Part shown: one piece after another, positions 1 through 9,706 of the stretch
Numbering within the stretch: the first letter of the stretch is position 1
How the letters are laid out: every line of letters begins with the position of its first letter
DNA from: Tardiphaga sp051811025
Lineage (GTDB): Bacteria > Pseudomonadota > Alphaproteobacteria > Rhizobiales > Xanthobacteraceae
DNA: 64,000 nucleotides
Direction: 5' to 3'
Assembly (NCBI RefSeq): GCF_051811025.1
Contig: NZ_JBPWQE010000001.1
Coordinates: 2,976,001-3,040,000, forward strand
Program-made: the position numbers and the translations under genes
The notes under the pieces: model-generated
What the model saw: only the letters and a program-made list of their open reading frames with translations
What the model was told of the DNA's origin: nothing
The model's database searches: none

Positions 1-1338
1 ATCCTCGAGAATGAGGCCGTCCTTGAACATGCGACCAGACGGCAGTTCGTCGATCACAGCGGCATCGCCCGGCGCAAGGCGCACCAGGTCGCCGTTCTTG
101 ACGATCATGGTCCGCGGCACGCCGCAGGCGCGCGCGAGCTTGGCATGCTCGTGCAGATGCAGCGCCTCGCCATGGACGGGGATCAGCAATTGAGGCCGTA
201 CCCAGGAGATCATGTCGCGCAATTCGTCGCGGCGCGGATGGCCTGACACATGCACCAGCGCATCGCGATCGGTGATCACCTCGATGCCCTGCGTGACAAG
301 ACCGTTGATGATGGTGCCGACCGCCTTCTCGTTGCCCGGAATGGTCCGCGACGAGAAGATCACCGTATCGCCCTTGTTGAGGGTCACCATCGGATGATCG
401 TCGCTGGCGATACGCGCCAGCGCCGCGCGCGCTTCACCCTGACTGCCCGTGCACAGCGCCACAACTCTGTCCGGCGGGAAATGGCCGTAATAGTCGGCGT
501 TACGGAACGCCGGCAGTCCATCGAGATAGCCGCATTCGCGGGCCACCTGCACGACGCGCTCCATAGCGCGGCCGACCAGCACCACTTCGCGGCCCGCGGC
601 CTGCGCCGCTTCGGCAACGGCCCGCAACCGCGCCACGTTCGATGCGAAGGTCGTAACGGCGACGCGGCCCTTGGCAGCCTTCACCAGTTTGGTGAGCGTG
701 GCGGCAACCTCCGTTTCGGACGGTGAGCGGCCATCGCGCACCGCATTCGTGGAGTCGCCGATGATGGCCAGTACGCCGGCATCACCGAGTTCGCGCAGCC
801 GCTTTTCGTCGGTTGGCAGGCCGATGATCGGTGTCGGATCGATCTTCCAGTCACCGGTATGTAGCACGGTGCCAAACGGCGTGTGCAGCGCGATGGCGTG
901 GGATTCCGGAATCGAATGCGCAACCGGAATGAACTCGACATCGAACGGGCCGAGATTGATGCGGCCGCCCGATGGCACCACGGTGACGGGGATCTTCGGC
1001 GGATTACGCTCGCTGGCGCATTTGGCCTCGAACAATGCGGCGCTGAACTGCGTCGCATAGATCGGGCATTTCAGTTTCGGCCACAGATCGATGATGGCGC
1101 CGAAATGGTCCTCATGGGCGTGGGTGAGCACGAGACCAACGAGATTCTTCTTTTCCTTTTCCAGGAAGCGCACATCGGGCATCACCAGATCGATGCCGGG
1201 CAGATGTTCCTCGTCGCCGAAATAGACGCCGAGGTCGATCGCCAGCCACTTCCCGGCCAGGCCATAGATCGACAGGTTCATGCCAATCTGGCCGACGCCT
1301 CCCAGCGGTGCGAAGGTCAATTCGTTGGGTCGCGTCAT
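1..1338 (-). CDS. rnj: Ribonuclease J (C-terminal part cut by window edge)
   Basis: Metallo-beta-lactamase / beta-CASP ribonuclease that matures and degrades RNA in the cytoplasm. The minus-strand frame stays open from the ATG at 1338 to the window edge, so about 446 residues are visible and the C-terminus lies outside. The zinc-binding motif HAHEDHFG is readable near 1110-1135, and an N-terminal GGVGQIGMN stretch fits the family. The start overlaps the birA stop by four bases (ATGA), so the gene is probably co-transcribed with birA behind the nuo operon. Identity is from the motifs and from the known neighbourhood in this bacterial group. Confidence 0.9.
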   Translation of the reverse strand, partial: MTRPNELTFAPLGGVGQIGMNLSIYGLAGKWLAIDLGVYFGDEEHLPGIDLVMPDVRFLEKEKKNLVGLVLTHAHEDHFGAIIDLWPKLKCPIYATQFSAALFEAKCASERNPPKIPVTVVPSGGRINLGPFDVEFIPVAHSIPESHAIALHTPFGTVLHTGDWKIDPTPIIGLPTDEKRLRELGDAGVLAIIGDSTNAVRDGRSPSETEVAATLTKLVKAAKGRVAVTTFASNVARLRAVAEAAQAAGREVVLVGRAMERVVQVARECGYLDGLPAFRNADYYGHFPPDRVVALCTGSQGEARAALARIASDDHPMVTLNKGDTVIFSSRTIPGNEKAVGTIINGLVTQGIEVITDRDALVHVSGHPRRDELRDMISWVRPQLLIPVHGEALHLHEHAKLARACGVPRTMIVKNGDLVRLAPGDAAVIDELPSGRMFKDGLILED

Positions 1339-2153
1339 TTGCGTGCTGTCCTTGTCGACGCGGCCGATCCGAAATGAACGTCGCCGGCGGTAATAGGGAT
1401 TCGCCGGCGATCCGCTGTCGCGACAATCATACAACCGGCCTCATCAATGGTGTCGAAAATTCCCGAAATCGTCTGTACCCCGTTGTCCACGGACACCGGC
1501 TGACCGATCCCTGCTGCGCGTTCCAGCCACTGCCGCCGGATCTCGGCAAACCCGCGGCCGGAATCCCAGATGCCGCGCATCTCCTGCCAGGTGTCCGAAA
1601 GCGCCGCAAACAGGTCTTCGGCGCTGGCGCCGACGCCCATCGCATGCAGGCAAGCAACCGGATAAGGCATATTGTCGGGGGCGGCCACCACATTGGTGCC
1701 GATGCCGACGACAACAGCAAGCTGGCCGTTCGGCGCTACCTCCGCCTCCAGATTCATTCCGACAAGCTTATGTCCGCCTGCCAGAACGTCGTTCGGCCAT
1801 TTCAGCCGATAATCATTCGCGGCCGACTGCGGCGCCCGCATCGCGGCTTCGACGCTGATCTGTCGGAGCGCTTTCTCAACGGCAACGCCGGCGGCGAAGC
1901 CCAGTGTCGCCGCAACTGAGGGCGTCACGTCAAGAACTTCGAGGACCGAGCTGGCGAGGTTCCCGCGGGGAGCGACCCACGGCCGATGCCGTCGCCCACG
2001 TCCCGCGGTCTGTTCCGTTGTGACAAACCACATCGGACCGCGCTCGCCTGCGCGCGCGCGGTCCATGGCTTCCGTATTGGTCGAACCGGTTGTGTCGAAT
2101 GCGGCGAGCTTCGTGCCCGCCGCGAGGGCTCGGGGACCGAGCGAAAATACCAT
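1335..2153 (-). CDS. birA: Biotin--[acetyl-CoA-carboxylase] ligase, catalytic domain only
   Basis: Activates biotin with ATP and attaches it to the carrier protein of biotin-dependent carboxylases. The 272-residue protein has the biotinyl-5'-AMP loop as GRGRRHR near residue 51 and the KWPNDV motif near residue 119. There is no N-terminal winged-helix domain, so it should be a ligase only and not a biotin-responsive repressor. It begins directly after the nuoN stop (no spacer) and overlaps rnj by four bases, so it sits at the tail of the complex I transcript. That position is typical of this bacterial group; a functional link to complex I is not implied. Confidence 0.93.
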   Translation of the reverse strand: MVFSLGPRALAAGTKLAAFDTTGSTNTEAMDRARAGERGPMWFVTTEQTAGRGRRHRPWVAPRGNLASSVLEVLDVTPSVAATLGFAAGVAVEKALRQISVEAAMRAPQSAANDYRLKWPNDVLAGGHKLVGMNLEAEVAPNGQLAVVVGIGTNVVAAPDNMPYPVACLHAMGVGASAEDLFAALSDTWQEMRGIWDSGRGFAEIRRQWLERAAGIGQPVSVDNGVQTISGIFDTIDEAGCMIVATADRRRIPITAGDVHFGSAASTRTARK

Positions 2154-3590
2154 CTAGAACAGCGACTTCGCTGCGAATGCCGCCGCGCTGACCAGAGGCG
2201 CCGGATAGACGAAGAACAGCACGTTGAAGAGACCCGCCACAGCCAGCACCGTGCGCAGCTCGACGCGCATCGGATCGAGCTTCCCGACCGGCTCGTCGAA
2301 ATACATCAGCTTCACGATGGACAGGTAGTAGAACGCGCCCACCACGCTGGCCAACACACCGACCACGGCCAGTACGAACAGGCCCGACTTGATGGCCGCC
2401 ATGAAGACGTAGAACTTGCCGAAGAAGCCGGCCAGCGGCGGCACGCCTGCCAGCGAGAACAGGAACATCGCGAAGAAGAAGGCGATGATCGGATTGGTGC
2501 GCGACAGGCCAGCGAAGTCCTTGATCGTCTCAACGGCCTGGCCGTTGCGCTTCATGGTCAGGATGATGGCGAAGGTGCCGAGGGTCATCGCGACATAGAT
2601 CGCGATATAGACCAGCACGCCCTGGGCGCCCTCCTGCGTGCCGGCGGCAAGGCCGACCAGCGCGAAGCCCATATGGCCGATCGACGAATAGGCCATCAGG
2701 CGCTTGATGTTGCTCTGGCCGATGGCCGCGAACGAGCCCAGCACCATCGAGGCCAGCGATACGAACACCACGACCTGCTGCCACTGCACGACGATGCCCG
2801 GGAACGCCGTCAGCGCGACACGGGTGAACACAGCGAGTGCTGCGACCTTCGGGGCCGAGGCGAAGAAGGCGGTGACGGGCGTCGGTGCGCCCTCATAGAC
2901 GTCCGGCGTCCACATGTGGAACGGCACGGCCGAGACCTTGAAACAGAGGCCGGCAAGCAGAAAAACCAAGCCGAACACCAGGCCGATATTGCCGGTCTTG
3001 GCTTCGGCGGCGATGCCGACGAAAGACACCGTGCCGGTAAAGCCGTAGATCATAGAAGCGCCGTAGAGCAGCATGCCGGACGACAGCGCACCGAGCACAA
3101 AATACTTCAAACCGGCTTCGGTCGACTTTGCATTGTCGCGGTTGGAGGCTGCGACGACATAGAGCGAAAGGCTCATCAGTTCGAGGCCGAGATAGAGCAT
3201 GATCAGGTCGCCGGCCGAGATCAGCACCATCATGCCGAGCGTCGAGAGCAGCACCAGGATGGCGTATTCGAAAATGCGACGGGACTGGTCCGCGAGGAAT
3301 TCACGCGACAGGATCAGCGTCACGGCCGACGCGATGATCGCCAACACCTTCAGGAAGCGCGCATAATCGTCGACGATGAAGCTGCCGGCGAAGGTGACAT
3401 GCTTGCCCGCGGGCAGCATGATTTCAGCCGCGCCGACCACCACCAACAGGCAGACGGCGAGCGTGGTGATCAGGCCTGTGACCTTCGGTCCGTTGAAGGC
3501 ACCGATCATCAGCAGCGCCATGGCGCCAACCGCGAGCATCAGCTCCGGCAGTACGGGCAGCAGGGAATATCCGGCGGTCGTAATCGTCAT
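2154..3590 (-). CDS. nuoN: NADH-quinone oxidoreductase subunit N
   Basis: Antiporter-like membrane subunit of complex I that takes part in proton translocation. The 478-residue protein is a continuous set of hydrophobic segments. It carries the family's conserved lysine/histidine regions, for example around SSGMLLYGASMIYG and the IKRLMAYSSIGHMG segment. Length fits NuoN. It is the last nuo gene, 25 bases after nuoM, and birA starts immediately after its stop. A 539-codon open frame lies antisense to it but is a composition shadow. Confidence 0.96.
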   Translation of the reverse strand: MTITTAGYSLLPVLPELMLAVGAMALLMIGAFNGPKVTGLITTLAVCLLVVVGAAEIMLPAGKHVTFAGSFIVDDYARFLKVLAIIASAVTLILSREFLADQSRRIFEYAILVLLSTLGMMVLISAGDLIMLYLGLELMSLSLYVVAASNRDNAKSTEAGLKYFVLGALSSGMLLYGASMIYGFTGTVSFVGIAAEAKTGNIGLVFGLVFLLAGLCFKVSAVPFHMWTPDVYEGAPTPVTAFFASAPKVAALAVFTRVALTAFPGIVVQWQQVVVFVSLASMVLGSFAAIGQSNIKRLMAYSSIGHMGFALVGLAAGTQEGAQGVLVYIAIYVAMTLGTFAIILTMKRNGQAVETIKDFAGLSRTNPIIAFFFAMFLFSLAGVPPLAGFFGKFYVFMAAIKSGLFVLAVVGVLASVVGAFYYLSIVKLMYFDEPVGKLDPMRVELRTVLAVAGLFNVLFFVYPAPLVSAAAFAAKSLF

Positions 3591-3615
3591 TGCGCGTTAT
3601 CCTGATCTGCTGCGG

Positions 3616-5133
3616 TCATTGCAGCAGCGCGGCTGCCTTCACGGCAGACGTTGCAGCAGCGTAATTGTTAACGAGGAGCTGGATCGAAGCCGCCGACATG
3701 TCGAGCACCGGCTTCGGATAGACTCCGAACAGAATGGTGAGAATGACCAGTGGCACCAGCACCAGGCCTTCCCGGAACGTGATGTCCTTGATGCCCTGCA
3801 GCGCAGGCTTGGTCAGTTCACCGAACACGACCTTGCGGTACAGCCACAGCGCATAGGCCGCCGACAGGATCACGCCGATGCTGGCGAATGTCGCCGTCGG
3901 GATCGAGACCTTGAAGGTGCCGATCAGCGTCAGGAATTCACCGACGAAGCCGGAGGTGCCGGGCAGACCGACATTGGCCATGGTGAACACCATGAACAGC
4001 GCTGCATAGATCGGCATCCGGTTGACGAGGCCGCCATAGGCCGCGATCTCGCGGGTATGCAGGCGGTCGTAAACGACGCCGACGCAGAGGAACAGCGCAC
4101 CCGAGACGATGCCGTGCGACACCATCTGGAACACTGCGCCGGAGACGCCCTGTGTCGTGCCGGCGAAGATGCCCATGGTCACATAGCCCATATGCGCGAC
4201 CGACGAGTAAGCGATCAGCTTCTTGATGTCTTCCTGCATCAGCGCGACCAGCGACGTGTAGACGATCGCGATCACAGAGAGCGTCCAGACCATCGGCGTG
4301 AAATAGAGAGAGGCATCCGGGAACATCGGCAGCGAGAAGCGCAGGAAGCCGTAACCGCCCATCTTCAGCATGATCGCAGCCAGCACGACTGAACCTGCCG
4401 TCGGCGCTTCCACATGCGCGTCAGGCAGCCAGGTGTGCACTGGCCACATCGGCATCTTGACCGCGAAGGACGCGAAGAATGCCAGCCACGCCCATGTCTG
4501 CAGGCTGCGCGGCACGGCCGTGTGCATCAGCGTCGGGATGTCGGTTGTGCCCGCATTCCAGTACAGCGCCATGATGGCCAGCAGCATCAGTACCGAGCCG
4601 AGGAACGTGTAGAGGAAGAACTTGAACGAGGCGTAGACGCGGCGCGGGCCGCCCCAGATGCCGATGATCAGGAACATCGGGATCAGGCCGCCTTCGAAGA
4701 ACAGATAGAACAGCACCAGATCCAGCGCCGAGAAGGTGCCGATCATCAGCGTTTCCAGGAACAGGAACGCGATCATGTATTCGCGGACGCGCTTGGTGAC
4801 CGACTTCCAGCTGCACAGGATGCAGAACGGCATCAGGGCCGTGGTCAGGATCACGAAGGGCAGCGAAATGCCGTCCACGCCCATATGGTAGTTGATGGTC
4901 GCGGCCAGCCAGGGCGCCTTTTCGACAAACTGGAAGTCGCCGTTCGACGGGTCGAAGCGCATCACCAGGATCAGCGAGACCGCAAAAGTGATCAGCGTGG
5001 TCCAGAGCGCGATCCAGCGCGCATTGCCCTGCGCAGCCTCATCATCGCCGCGGCTGAGATAGATCAGGATCGCGCCGACGATCGGCAGGAAGGTGACGAC
5101 CGAAAGAACCGGCCATGTCATGACGGACGCCAT
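3616..5133 (-). CDS. nuoM: NADH-quinone oxidoreductase subunit M
   Basis: Second antiporter-like, proton-pumping membrane subunit of complex I, 505 residues. Multi-spanning throughout, with the family segments MPMWPVHTWLPDAHVEAPT and IKKLIAYSSVAHMGYV. The start at 5133 is two bases past the nuoL stop, consistent with translational coupling. The length and order L-M-N match the standard complex I operon. I see nothing unusual in it. Confidence 0.96.
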   Translation of the reverse strand: MASVMTWPVLSVVTFLPIVGAILIYLSRGDDEAAQGNARWIALWTTLITFAVSLILVMRFDPSNGDFQFVEKAPWLAATINYHMGVDGISLPFVILTTALMPFCILCSWKSVTKRVREYMIAFLFLETLMIGTFSALDLVLFYLFFEGGLIPMFLIIGIWGGPRRVYASFKFFLYTFLGSVLMLLAIMALYWNAGTTDIPTLMHTAVPRSLQTWAWLAFFASFAVKMPMWPVHTWLPDAHVEAPTAGSVVLAAIMLKMGGYGFLRFSLPMFPDASLYFTPMVWTLSVIAIVYTSLVALMQEDIKKLIAYSSVAHMGYVTMGIFAGTTQGVSGAVFQMVSHGIVSGALFLCVGVVYDRLHTREIAAYGGLVNRMPIYAALFMVFTMANVGLPGTSGFVGEFLTLIGTFKVSIPTATFASIGVILSAAYALWLYRKVVFGELTKPALQGIKDITFREGLVLVPLVILTILFGVYPKPVLDMSAASIQLLVNNYAAATSAVKAAALLQ

Positions 5134-5135
5134 TG

Positions 5136-7220
5136 TTACTGGCCCCCCAGGCCGAAGATAAACCAGGTGATCAACCCGGCGACGCCGATCAGCATCGCGA
5201 AGGCATAGTGATAGAGGTAGCCGGTCTGCAGCTTCACCACGCCGCGCGTGATATTGAGCACGCGGGCCGAGACACCATCAGGCCCGAGGCCGTCGATGAT
5301 CATGCCGTCGCCCTTCTTCCAGAGGAAGTGGCCGATCCACTTGGCCGGGCGGACGAAGATGATCTCGTAGAGCTCGTCGAAGTACCACTTGTTGAGCAGG
5401 AACTTGTAGAGCAGCGGATGCTGGTTCGCGAGCTCGACAGGCAAATACGGCTTGCGAACATAGAACAGATACGAAATCAGGAAACCGAGCACCATCATCA
5501 CGGTCGGCACATACGGCACCCAGCCCGGGATGTGATGCATCTCTTCGATGATGTGCGGGTTCATCTTCAGCGATTCCCGGAAGAACTCGCCGACGTGATG
5601 ACCGGCAAACAGCTCCTTGAACGGGAAGCCTGCGGCGAATGATCCGATGCCCAGCACGGCCAGCGGGACCAGCATCCACAGCGGCGCTTCATGCGCTGCA
5701 TCGTAGTGCTTCTTGTCGTGCGGCTCGCCATGGAACGTCTTGAACACCAGACGCCACGAATAGAACGAGGTCAGCAGCGCCGCGACCACGGTCATCAGGA
5801 AGCCGTAGAAGGCGAACTGGGTGTGCGAGGCGTAAGCCGCTTCGATGATCGCGTCCTTCGAGAAGTAGCCGGCCGTGAACGGGAATCCGGTCAGCGCCAG
5901 CGTACCGATGGTCATCATCGCGTACGTGAACGGGATCTTGTTCCACAGGCCACCCATCTTCCGGATGTCCTGTTCGTGATGCATCGCGTAGATCACCGAG
6001 CCCGAGCCCAGGAACAGTAGCGCCTTGAAGAAGGCGTGCGTGAACAGGTGGAACATGGCGACCGAGTAAGCCCCCGTCCCCAGCGCCACGAACATGTAGC
6101 CGAGCTGCGAACAGGTCGAGTAAGCGACGATGCGCTTAATGTCGTTCTGCACCAGACCGATGGTCGCGGCGAAGAATGCAGTGGTCGCGCCGACCAGCAT
6201 CACGACGGCCTGCGCGTTCGGCGCGAGCTCGAACAACGGCGACATGCGCGCCACCATGAAGACGCCCGCGGTGACCATGGTCGCCGCGTGGATCAGCGCC
6301 GACACAGGCGTCGGGCCTTCCATCGCGTCCGGCAACCAAGTGTGCAGCAGGAACTGGGCCGACTTGCCCATCGCGCCGACGAACAGCAGCAGACAGGTCA
6401 GTGTCAGCGCATCGGCGTGCCAGCCGAAGAAGTTGATCGTCTTGCCGGTCAGGCCAGGCGCGCTGGCAAAGATGGTGTCGAGATCGGTCGAGCCGACCAG
6501 CATGAACAGCGCGAAGATGCCCAGCAGGAAGCCGAAGTCGCCGACGCGATTGACCACGAAGGCCTTGATCGCCGCCGCATTGGCCGAGGGCTTCTTGAAC
6601 CAGAAACCGATCAGCAGGTAGCTGGCCAGACCCACGCCTTCCCAGCCGAAGAACAGCTGCAGCAGGTTATCCGCGGTCACCAGCATCAACATCATGAAGG
6701 TGAACAGCGACAGATACGCCATGAAGCGCGGCCGGTTCGGATCGTCTTCCATATAGCCGAGCGAATAGATGTGCACGAGCGACGACACCGTGGTGACGAC
6801 GACCAGCATCACAGCGGTCAGCGTGTCGACGCGCAGCGTCCAGGACAGCTGCAGGTCGCCCGAATTGATCCAGTTCAGCAGTACGACGCGGGCATCGTGA
6901 TGCATGAAGGCGACATCGACGAAGGTCATCCAGGACAGCACCGCCGACACCACCAGCAGACCGGCAGTGATCAGCTCGGCCGCACGCGAGCCGAACGCGG
7001 CCGGCTCGGCAACATGGTGATGGTCGTCGTGATCATCGTGACCATGATCGTCATGCCCATGCGCAGCATGTGCATGCGCGCTGGCATCGCCGTGACCGTG
7101 GTCGTCATGCGCATGGTCCATCTCGTCGCCGCTCGGGTTACGCCCATGCGCACCCAGGATGGCGATGAAGCCTGCGATCAGCGCGCCGATCAGCGGCAGG
7201 AATACGAGAGCCTGGATCAT
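5136..7220 (-). CDS. nuoL: NADH-quinone oxidoreductase subunit L with a histidine-rich N-terminal loop
   Basis: Largest antiporter-like subunit of complex I; its long C-terminal amphipathic helix braces the membrane arm. 694 residues, longer than many NuoL proteins. The core motifs are normal, such as FLLHTWLPDAMEGPTPVSAL and the IKRIVAYSTCSQLGYM segment. The unusual part is residues 36-69, just after the first hydrophobic segment: a His/Asp/Ala/Gly run with 14 histidines. It lies in the loop before the next hydrophobic segment. Seven bases separate the gene from nuoK. Core assignment is certain; the role of the loop is unknown. Confidence 0.96.
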   Translation of the reverse strand: MIQALVFLPLIGALIAGFIAILGAHGRNPSGDEMDHAHDDHGHGDASAHAHAAHGHDDHGHDDHDDHHHVAEPAAFGSRAAELITAGLLVVSAVLSWMTFVDVAFMHHDARVVLLNWINSGDLQLSWTLRVDTLTAVMLVVVTTVSSLVHIYSLGYMEDDPNRPRFMAYLSLFTFMMLMLVTADNLLQLFFGWEGVGLASYLLIGFWFKKPSANAAAIKAFVVNRVGDFGFLLGIFALFMLVGSTDLDTIFASAPGLTGKTINFFGWHADALTLTCLLLFVGAMGKSAQFLLHTWLPDAMEGPTPVSALIHAATMVTAGVFMVARMSPLFELAPNAQAVVMLVGATTAFFAATIGLVQNDIKRIVAYSTCSQLGYMFVALGTGAYSVAMFHLFTHAFFKALLFLGSGSVIYAMHHEQDIRKMGGLWNKIPFTYAMMTIGTLALTGFPFTAGYFSKDAIIEAAYASHTQFAFYGFLMTVVAALLTSFYSWRLVFKTFHGEPHDKKHYDAAHEAPLWMLVPLAVLGIGSFAAGFPFKELFAGHHVGEFFRESLKMNPHIIEEMHHIPGWVPYVPTVMMVLGFLISYLFYVRKPYLPVELANQHPLLYKFLLNKWYFDELYEIIFVRPAKWIGHFLWKKGDGMIIDGLGPDGVSARVLNITRGVVKLQTGYLYHYAFAMLIGVAGLITWFIFGLGGQ

Positions 7221-7227
7221 AACTGGC

Positions 7228-7536
7228 TCAGCCCTTCATCAGATTGACGTCTTCAACCGCGATCGAGCCGCGGTTGCGGAAATAGACCACCAGCACGGCG
7301 AGACCGATCGCTGCTTCCGCAGCGGCCACGGTCAGCACAAGCAGCGCGAACACCTGCCCGACGATGTCGCCGAGGAAGGTCGAGAACGCCACCATGTTGA
7401 TGTTGACGGCGAGCAGGATCAGCTCGATCGACATCAGGATGACGATGATGTTCTTGCGGTTCAGGAAGATGCCGAGAATGCCCAGCGTGAACAGGATCGC
7501 TGCGACCGCCAGATAGTGTCCGAGACCGATCGTCAT
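7228..7536 (-). CDS. nuoK: NADH-quinone oxidoreductase subunit K
   Basis: Small membrane subunit of complex I, 102 residues with three hydrophobic segments. The buried acidic residues of the family are visible in the IELILLAVNINMVAF and AAEAAIGLAVLV regions. The start codon overlaps the end of nuoJ by four bases, which indicates coupled translation of J and K. Normal length and order. Confidence 0.96.
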   Translation of the reverse strand: MTIGLGHYLAVAAILFTLGILGIFLNRKNIIVILMSIELILLAVNINMVAFSTFLGDIVGQVFALLVLTVAAAEAAIGLAVLVVYFRNRGSIAVEDVNLMKG

Positions 7537-8171
7537 TTGACCCAGCTCCCCGCGTCGGCGTCCTGCAGGCCCTGCCCGGTCGCGACCTTGCGCACTTCCA
7601 TCGCCAGTTCCGGATTGCGCGCGTTCTGAACATTGATGTCCTGGCGCCGCACTTTGACCTTGTGACGCAGCGTCAGCACGATCGCGCCGATCATCGCCAC
7701 CAGCAGCACCATGCCGGCCAGCTGGAAGTAATGGATGTACTTCGTATAGAGCACGAGGCCGAGCGCCTCGGTATTGCTCACATTCGTCGGGATCGCCGCC
7801 GTAATCGACTTGGTGACGTTCGGGTTCATCACCCAGCCACCTGCGACCAGCAGCAATTCGGCAAGGAAGATCGCACCGATCACGAGACCAAAGGGCAGAT
7901 ACTGAATGAAGCCTTCGCGCAGCTGCGTGAAGTCGACGTCGAGCATCATGATGACGAACAGGAACAGCACCGCGACGGCGCCGACATAGACGACGATCAG
8001 CAGCATCGCCAGGAATTCGGCGCCCATCAGCACGAACAGGCCCGAGGCGTTGACGAATGCCAGGATCAGGAACAGCACGGAATGCACGGGATTGCGCGAG
8101 GCAATCACCATGACCGCGGAAGCCACGCAGATGCTGGCGAACAGATAGAAGAACAGTGCGGGAAGGATCAT
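7533..8171 (-). CDS. nuoJ: NADH-quinone oxidoreductase subunit J
   Basis: Membrane subunit of complex I near the quinone-site end of the membrane arm, 212 residues. Hydrophobic segments fill about the first 165 residues and contain the conserved YVGAVAVLFLFVIMML helix. The C-terminal tail of about 40 residues is hydrophilic and ends near the nuoK start. Nine bases lie between nuoI and this gene. Confidence 0.95.
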   Translation of the reverse strand: MILPALFFYLFASICVASAVMVIASRNPVHSVLFLILAFVNASGLFVLMGAEFLAMLLIVVYVGAVAVLFLFVIMMLDVDFTQLREGFIQYLPFGLVIGAIFLAELLLVAGGWVMNPNVTKSITAAIPTNVSNTEALGLVLYTKYIHYFQLAGMVLLVAMIGAIVLTLRHKVKVRRQDINVQNARNPELAMEVRKVATGQGLQDADAGSWVK

Positions 8172-8180
8172 CTGGTCACC

Positions 8181-8669
8181 TTACCGGTACGGCGCGTCGA
8201 GTTCGATTGACTTCGCAATCTCGCGCTCCCAGCGGTCGCCGTTGGCGAGCAATTTCGCCTTGTCATAATAGAGTTCCTCACGCGTCTCGGTGGCGAACTC
8301 GAAGTTCGGTCCCTCGACGATCGCATCCACCGGACAAGCCTCCTGGCACAGTCCGCAATAGATGCATTTCACCATGTCCAGGTCGTAGCGCACGGTACGG
8401 CGCGTACCATCGTTGCGGCGCGGGCCGGCTTCGATGGTGATGGCCTGTGCCGGACACACCGCTTCGCAGAGCTTGCAGGCGATGCAGCGCTCTTCACCGT
8501 TCGGATAGCGGCGCAATGCATGCTCGCCACGGAAACGCGGCGAGATCGGCCCCTTCTCGAACGGATAGTTCAGCGTCGGCTTCGGCTTGAAGAAATACCG
8601 CATGGCGAGGACGAACGCCGAAACGAACTCCGCCAGCAGAAGCGAATGAGCTGTTGCCCTGATATTCAT
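8181..8669 (-). CDS. nuoI: NADH-quinone oxidoreductase subunit I (two 4Fe-4S clusters)
   Basis: Ferredoxin-like subunit that carries clusters N6a and N6b on the electron path to the quinone. Two complete motifs are visible: CIACKLCEAVCP and CIYCGLCQEACP. The start at 8669 (MNIRATA) gives 162 residues, which agrees with the usual length. A seven-codon upstream extension is possible but unneeded, since it would run into the nuoH stop. Lies between nuoH and nuoJ. Confidence 0.97.
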   Translation of the reverse strand: MNIRATAHSLLLAEFVSAFVLAMRYFFKPKPTLNYPFEKGPISPRFRGEHALRRYPNGEERCIACKLCEAVCPAQAITIEAGPRRNDGTRRTVRYDLDMVKCIYCGLCQEACPVDAIVEGPNFEFATETREELYYDKAKLLANGDRWEREIAKSIELDAPYR

Positions 8670-8676
8670 AGTGACC

Positions 8677-9702
8677 TCATTTCGGAGCAAGACCCCCGAA
8701 TTGCAGCACGGCAGCGACGATGATGACGTACGCCAACGACAGCGGCAGAAACACCTTCCAGCCCAGACGCATCAGCTGGTCGTAGCGGTAGCGCGGCACG
8801 ATCGCCTTCGCCATCGCAATCAGGAAGAACATGAACATCACCTTGATGGCGAACCAAATGATGCCTGGCACCCAGGTGAATGGCGCGAACGGGATCGGCG
8901 ACAGCCAGCCGCCCAAAAAGAGGATCGTTGCCAGCGCGCACATGGTGACGATGGCAACATATTCGCCGAGCATGAACAGCAGATACGGGGTCGAGCCGTA
9001 TTCGGTCATGAAGCCCGCGACCAGTTCCGATTCCGCTTCGACGAGGTCGAAGGGCGGACGGTTGGTTTCAGCCAGCGCCGAGACGTAGAAGATCACGAAC
9101 ATCGGGAACAGCGGGATCCAGTACCAGCCCAGAATGCCCCACTTCGAATCCTGCGCGGCGACGATGGCCGTCAGGTTCAGCGAACCGACGCAGAGCAAGA
9201 CGGTGATGATGACGAAGCCGATCGAAACTTCGTAGGACACCATCTGCGCGGCGGCGCGCAGCGCCGACAGGAACGGATATTTCGAGTTCGACGACCAGCC
9301 GGCCATGATGATGCCGTAGACCGACAGCGACGAGATCGCGAAAATATAGAGCACACCGACATTGATGTCGGAAATGACCCAGCCGAGATCCATCGGGATC
9401 ACCGCCCAGGCCGCCAGCGCGAGCACGCAGGACACCAGCGGCGCCAGCAGGAACACACCCTTGTTGGAGCTGGAAGGAACCACCGGCTCCTTCAACACGA
9501 ATTTCAGCAAGTCCGCGAAGGATTGCAGCAGGCCGAATGGCCCGACCACGTTGGGGCCACGGCGGATCTGTACCGCCGCCCAGATCTTGCGGTCAGCCAG
9601 CAGGATGTAGGCAATCGCAATTAAGAGCACCACGAGCACAAGGAGGCTCTGCGCGACCATGATGATCAGCGGCCACAGGGTGCTTGTCCAGAATTCAGCC
9701 AT
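8677..9702 (-). CDS. nuoH: NADH-quinone oxidoreductase subunit H
   Basis: Membrane subunit that forms much of the quinone-binding chamber, 341 residues with about eight to nine hydrophobic segments. Conserved stretches visible are DRKIWAAVQIRRGPNVVGP and AETNRPPFDLVEAESELVAG, both typical of NuoH/ND1. Starts four bases after nuoG. No anomalies seen. Confidence 0.97.
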   Translation of the reverse strand: MAEFWTSTLWPLIIMVAQSLLVLVVLLIAIAYILLADRKIWAAVQIRRGPNVVGPFGLLQSFADLLKFVLKEPVVPSSSNKGVFLLAPLVSCVLALAAWAVIPMDLGWVISDINVGVLYIFAISSLSVYGIIMAGWSSNSKYPFLSALRAAAQMVSYEVSIGFVIITVLLCVGSLNLTAIVAAQDSKWGILGWYWIPLFPMFVIFYVSALAETNRPPFDLVEAESELVAGFMTEYGSTPYLLFMLGEYVAIVTMCALATILFLGGWLSPIPFAPFTWVPGIIWFAIKVMFMFFLIAMAKAIVPRYRYDQLMRLGWKVFLPLSLAYVIIVAAVLQFGGLAPK

Positions 9703-9706
9703 CGGT

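Noticed and set aside
1986..3605. 539-codon plus-strand open frame opposite nuoN
   Set aside because: Antisense to a certain gene; composition (Arg, His, Gln, Asp-rich, no hydrophobic core) is typical of GC-rich antisense frames.
6036..7247. 403-codon plus-strand frame opposite nuoL
   Set aside because: Same antisense composition artefact; its methionine/valine run comes from the complement of the histidine-rich NuoL loop.
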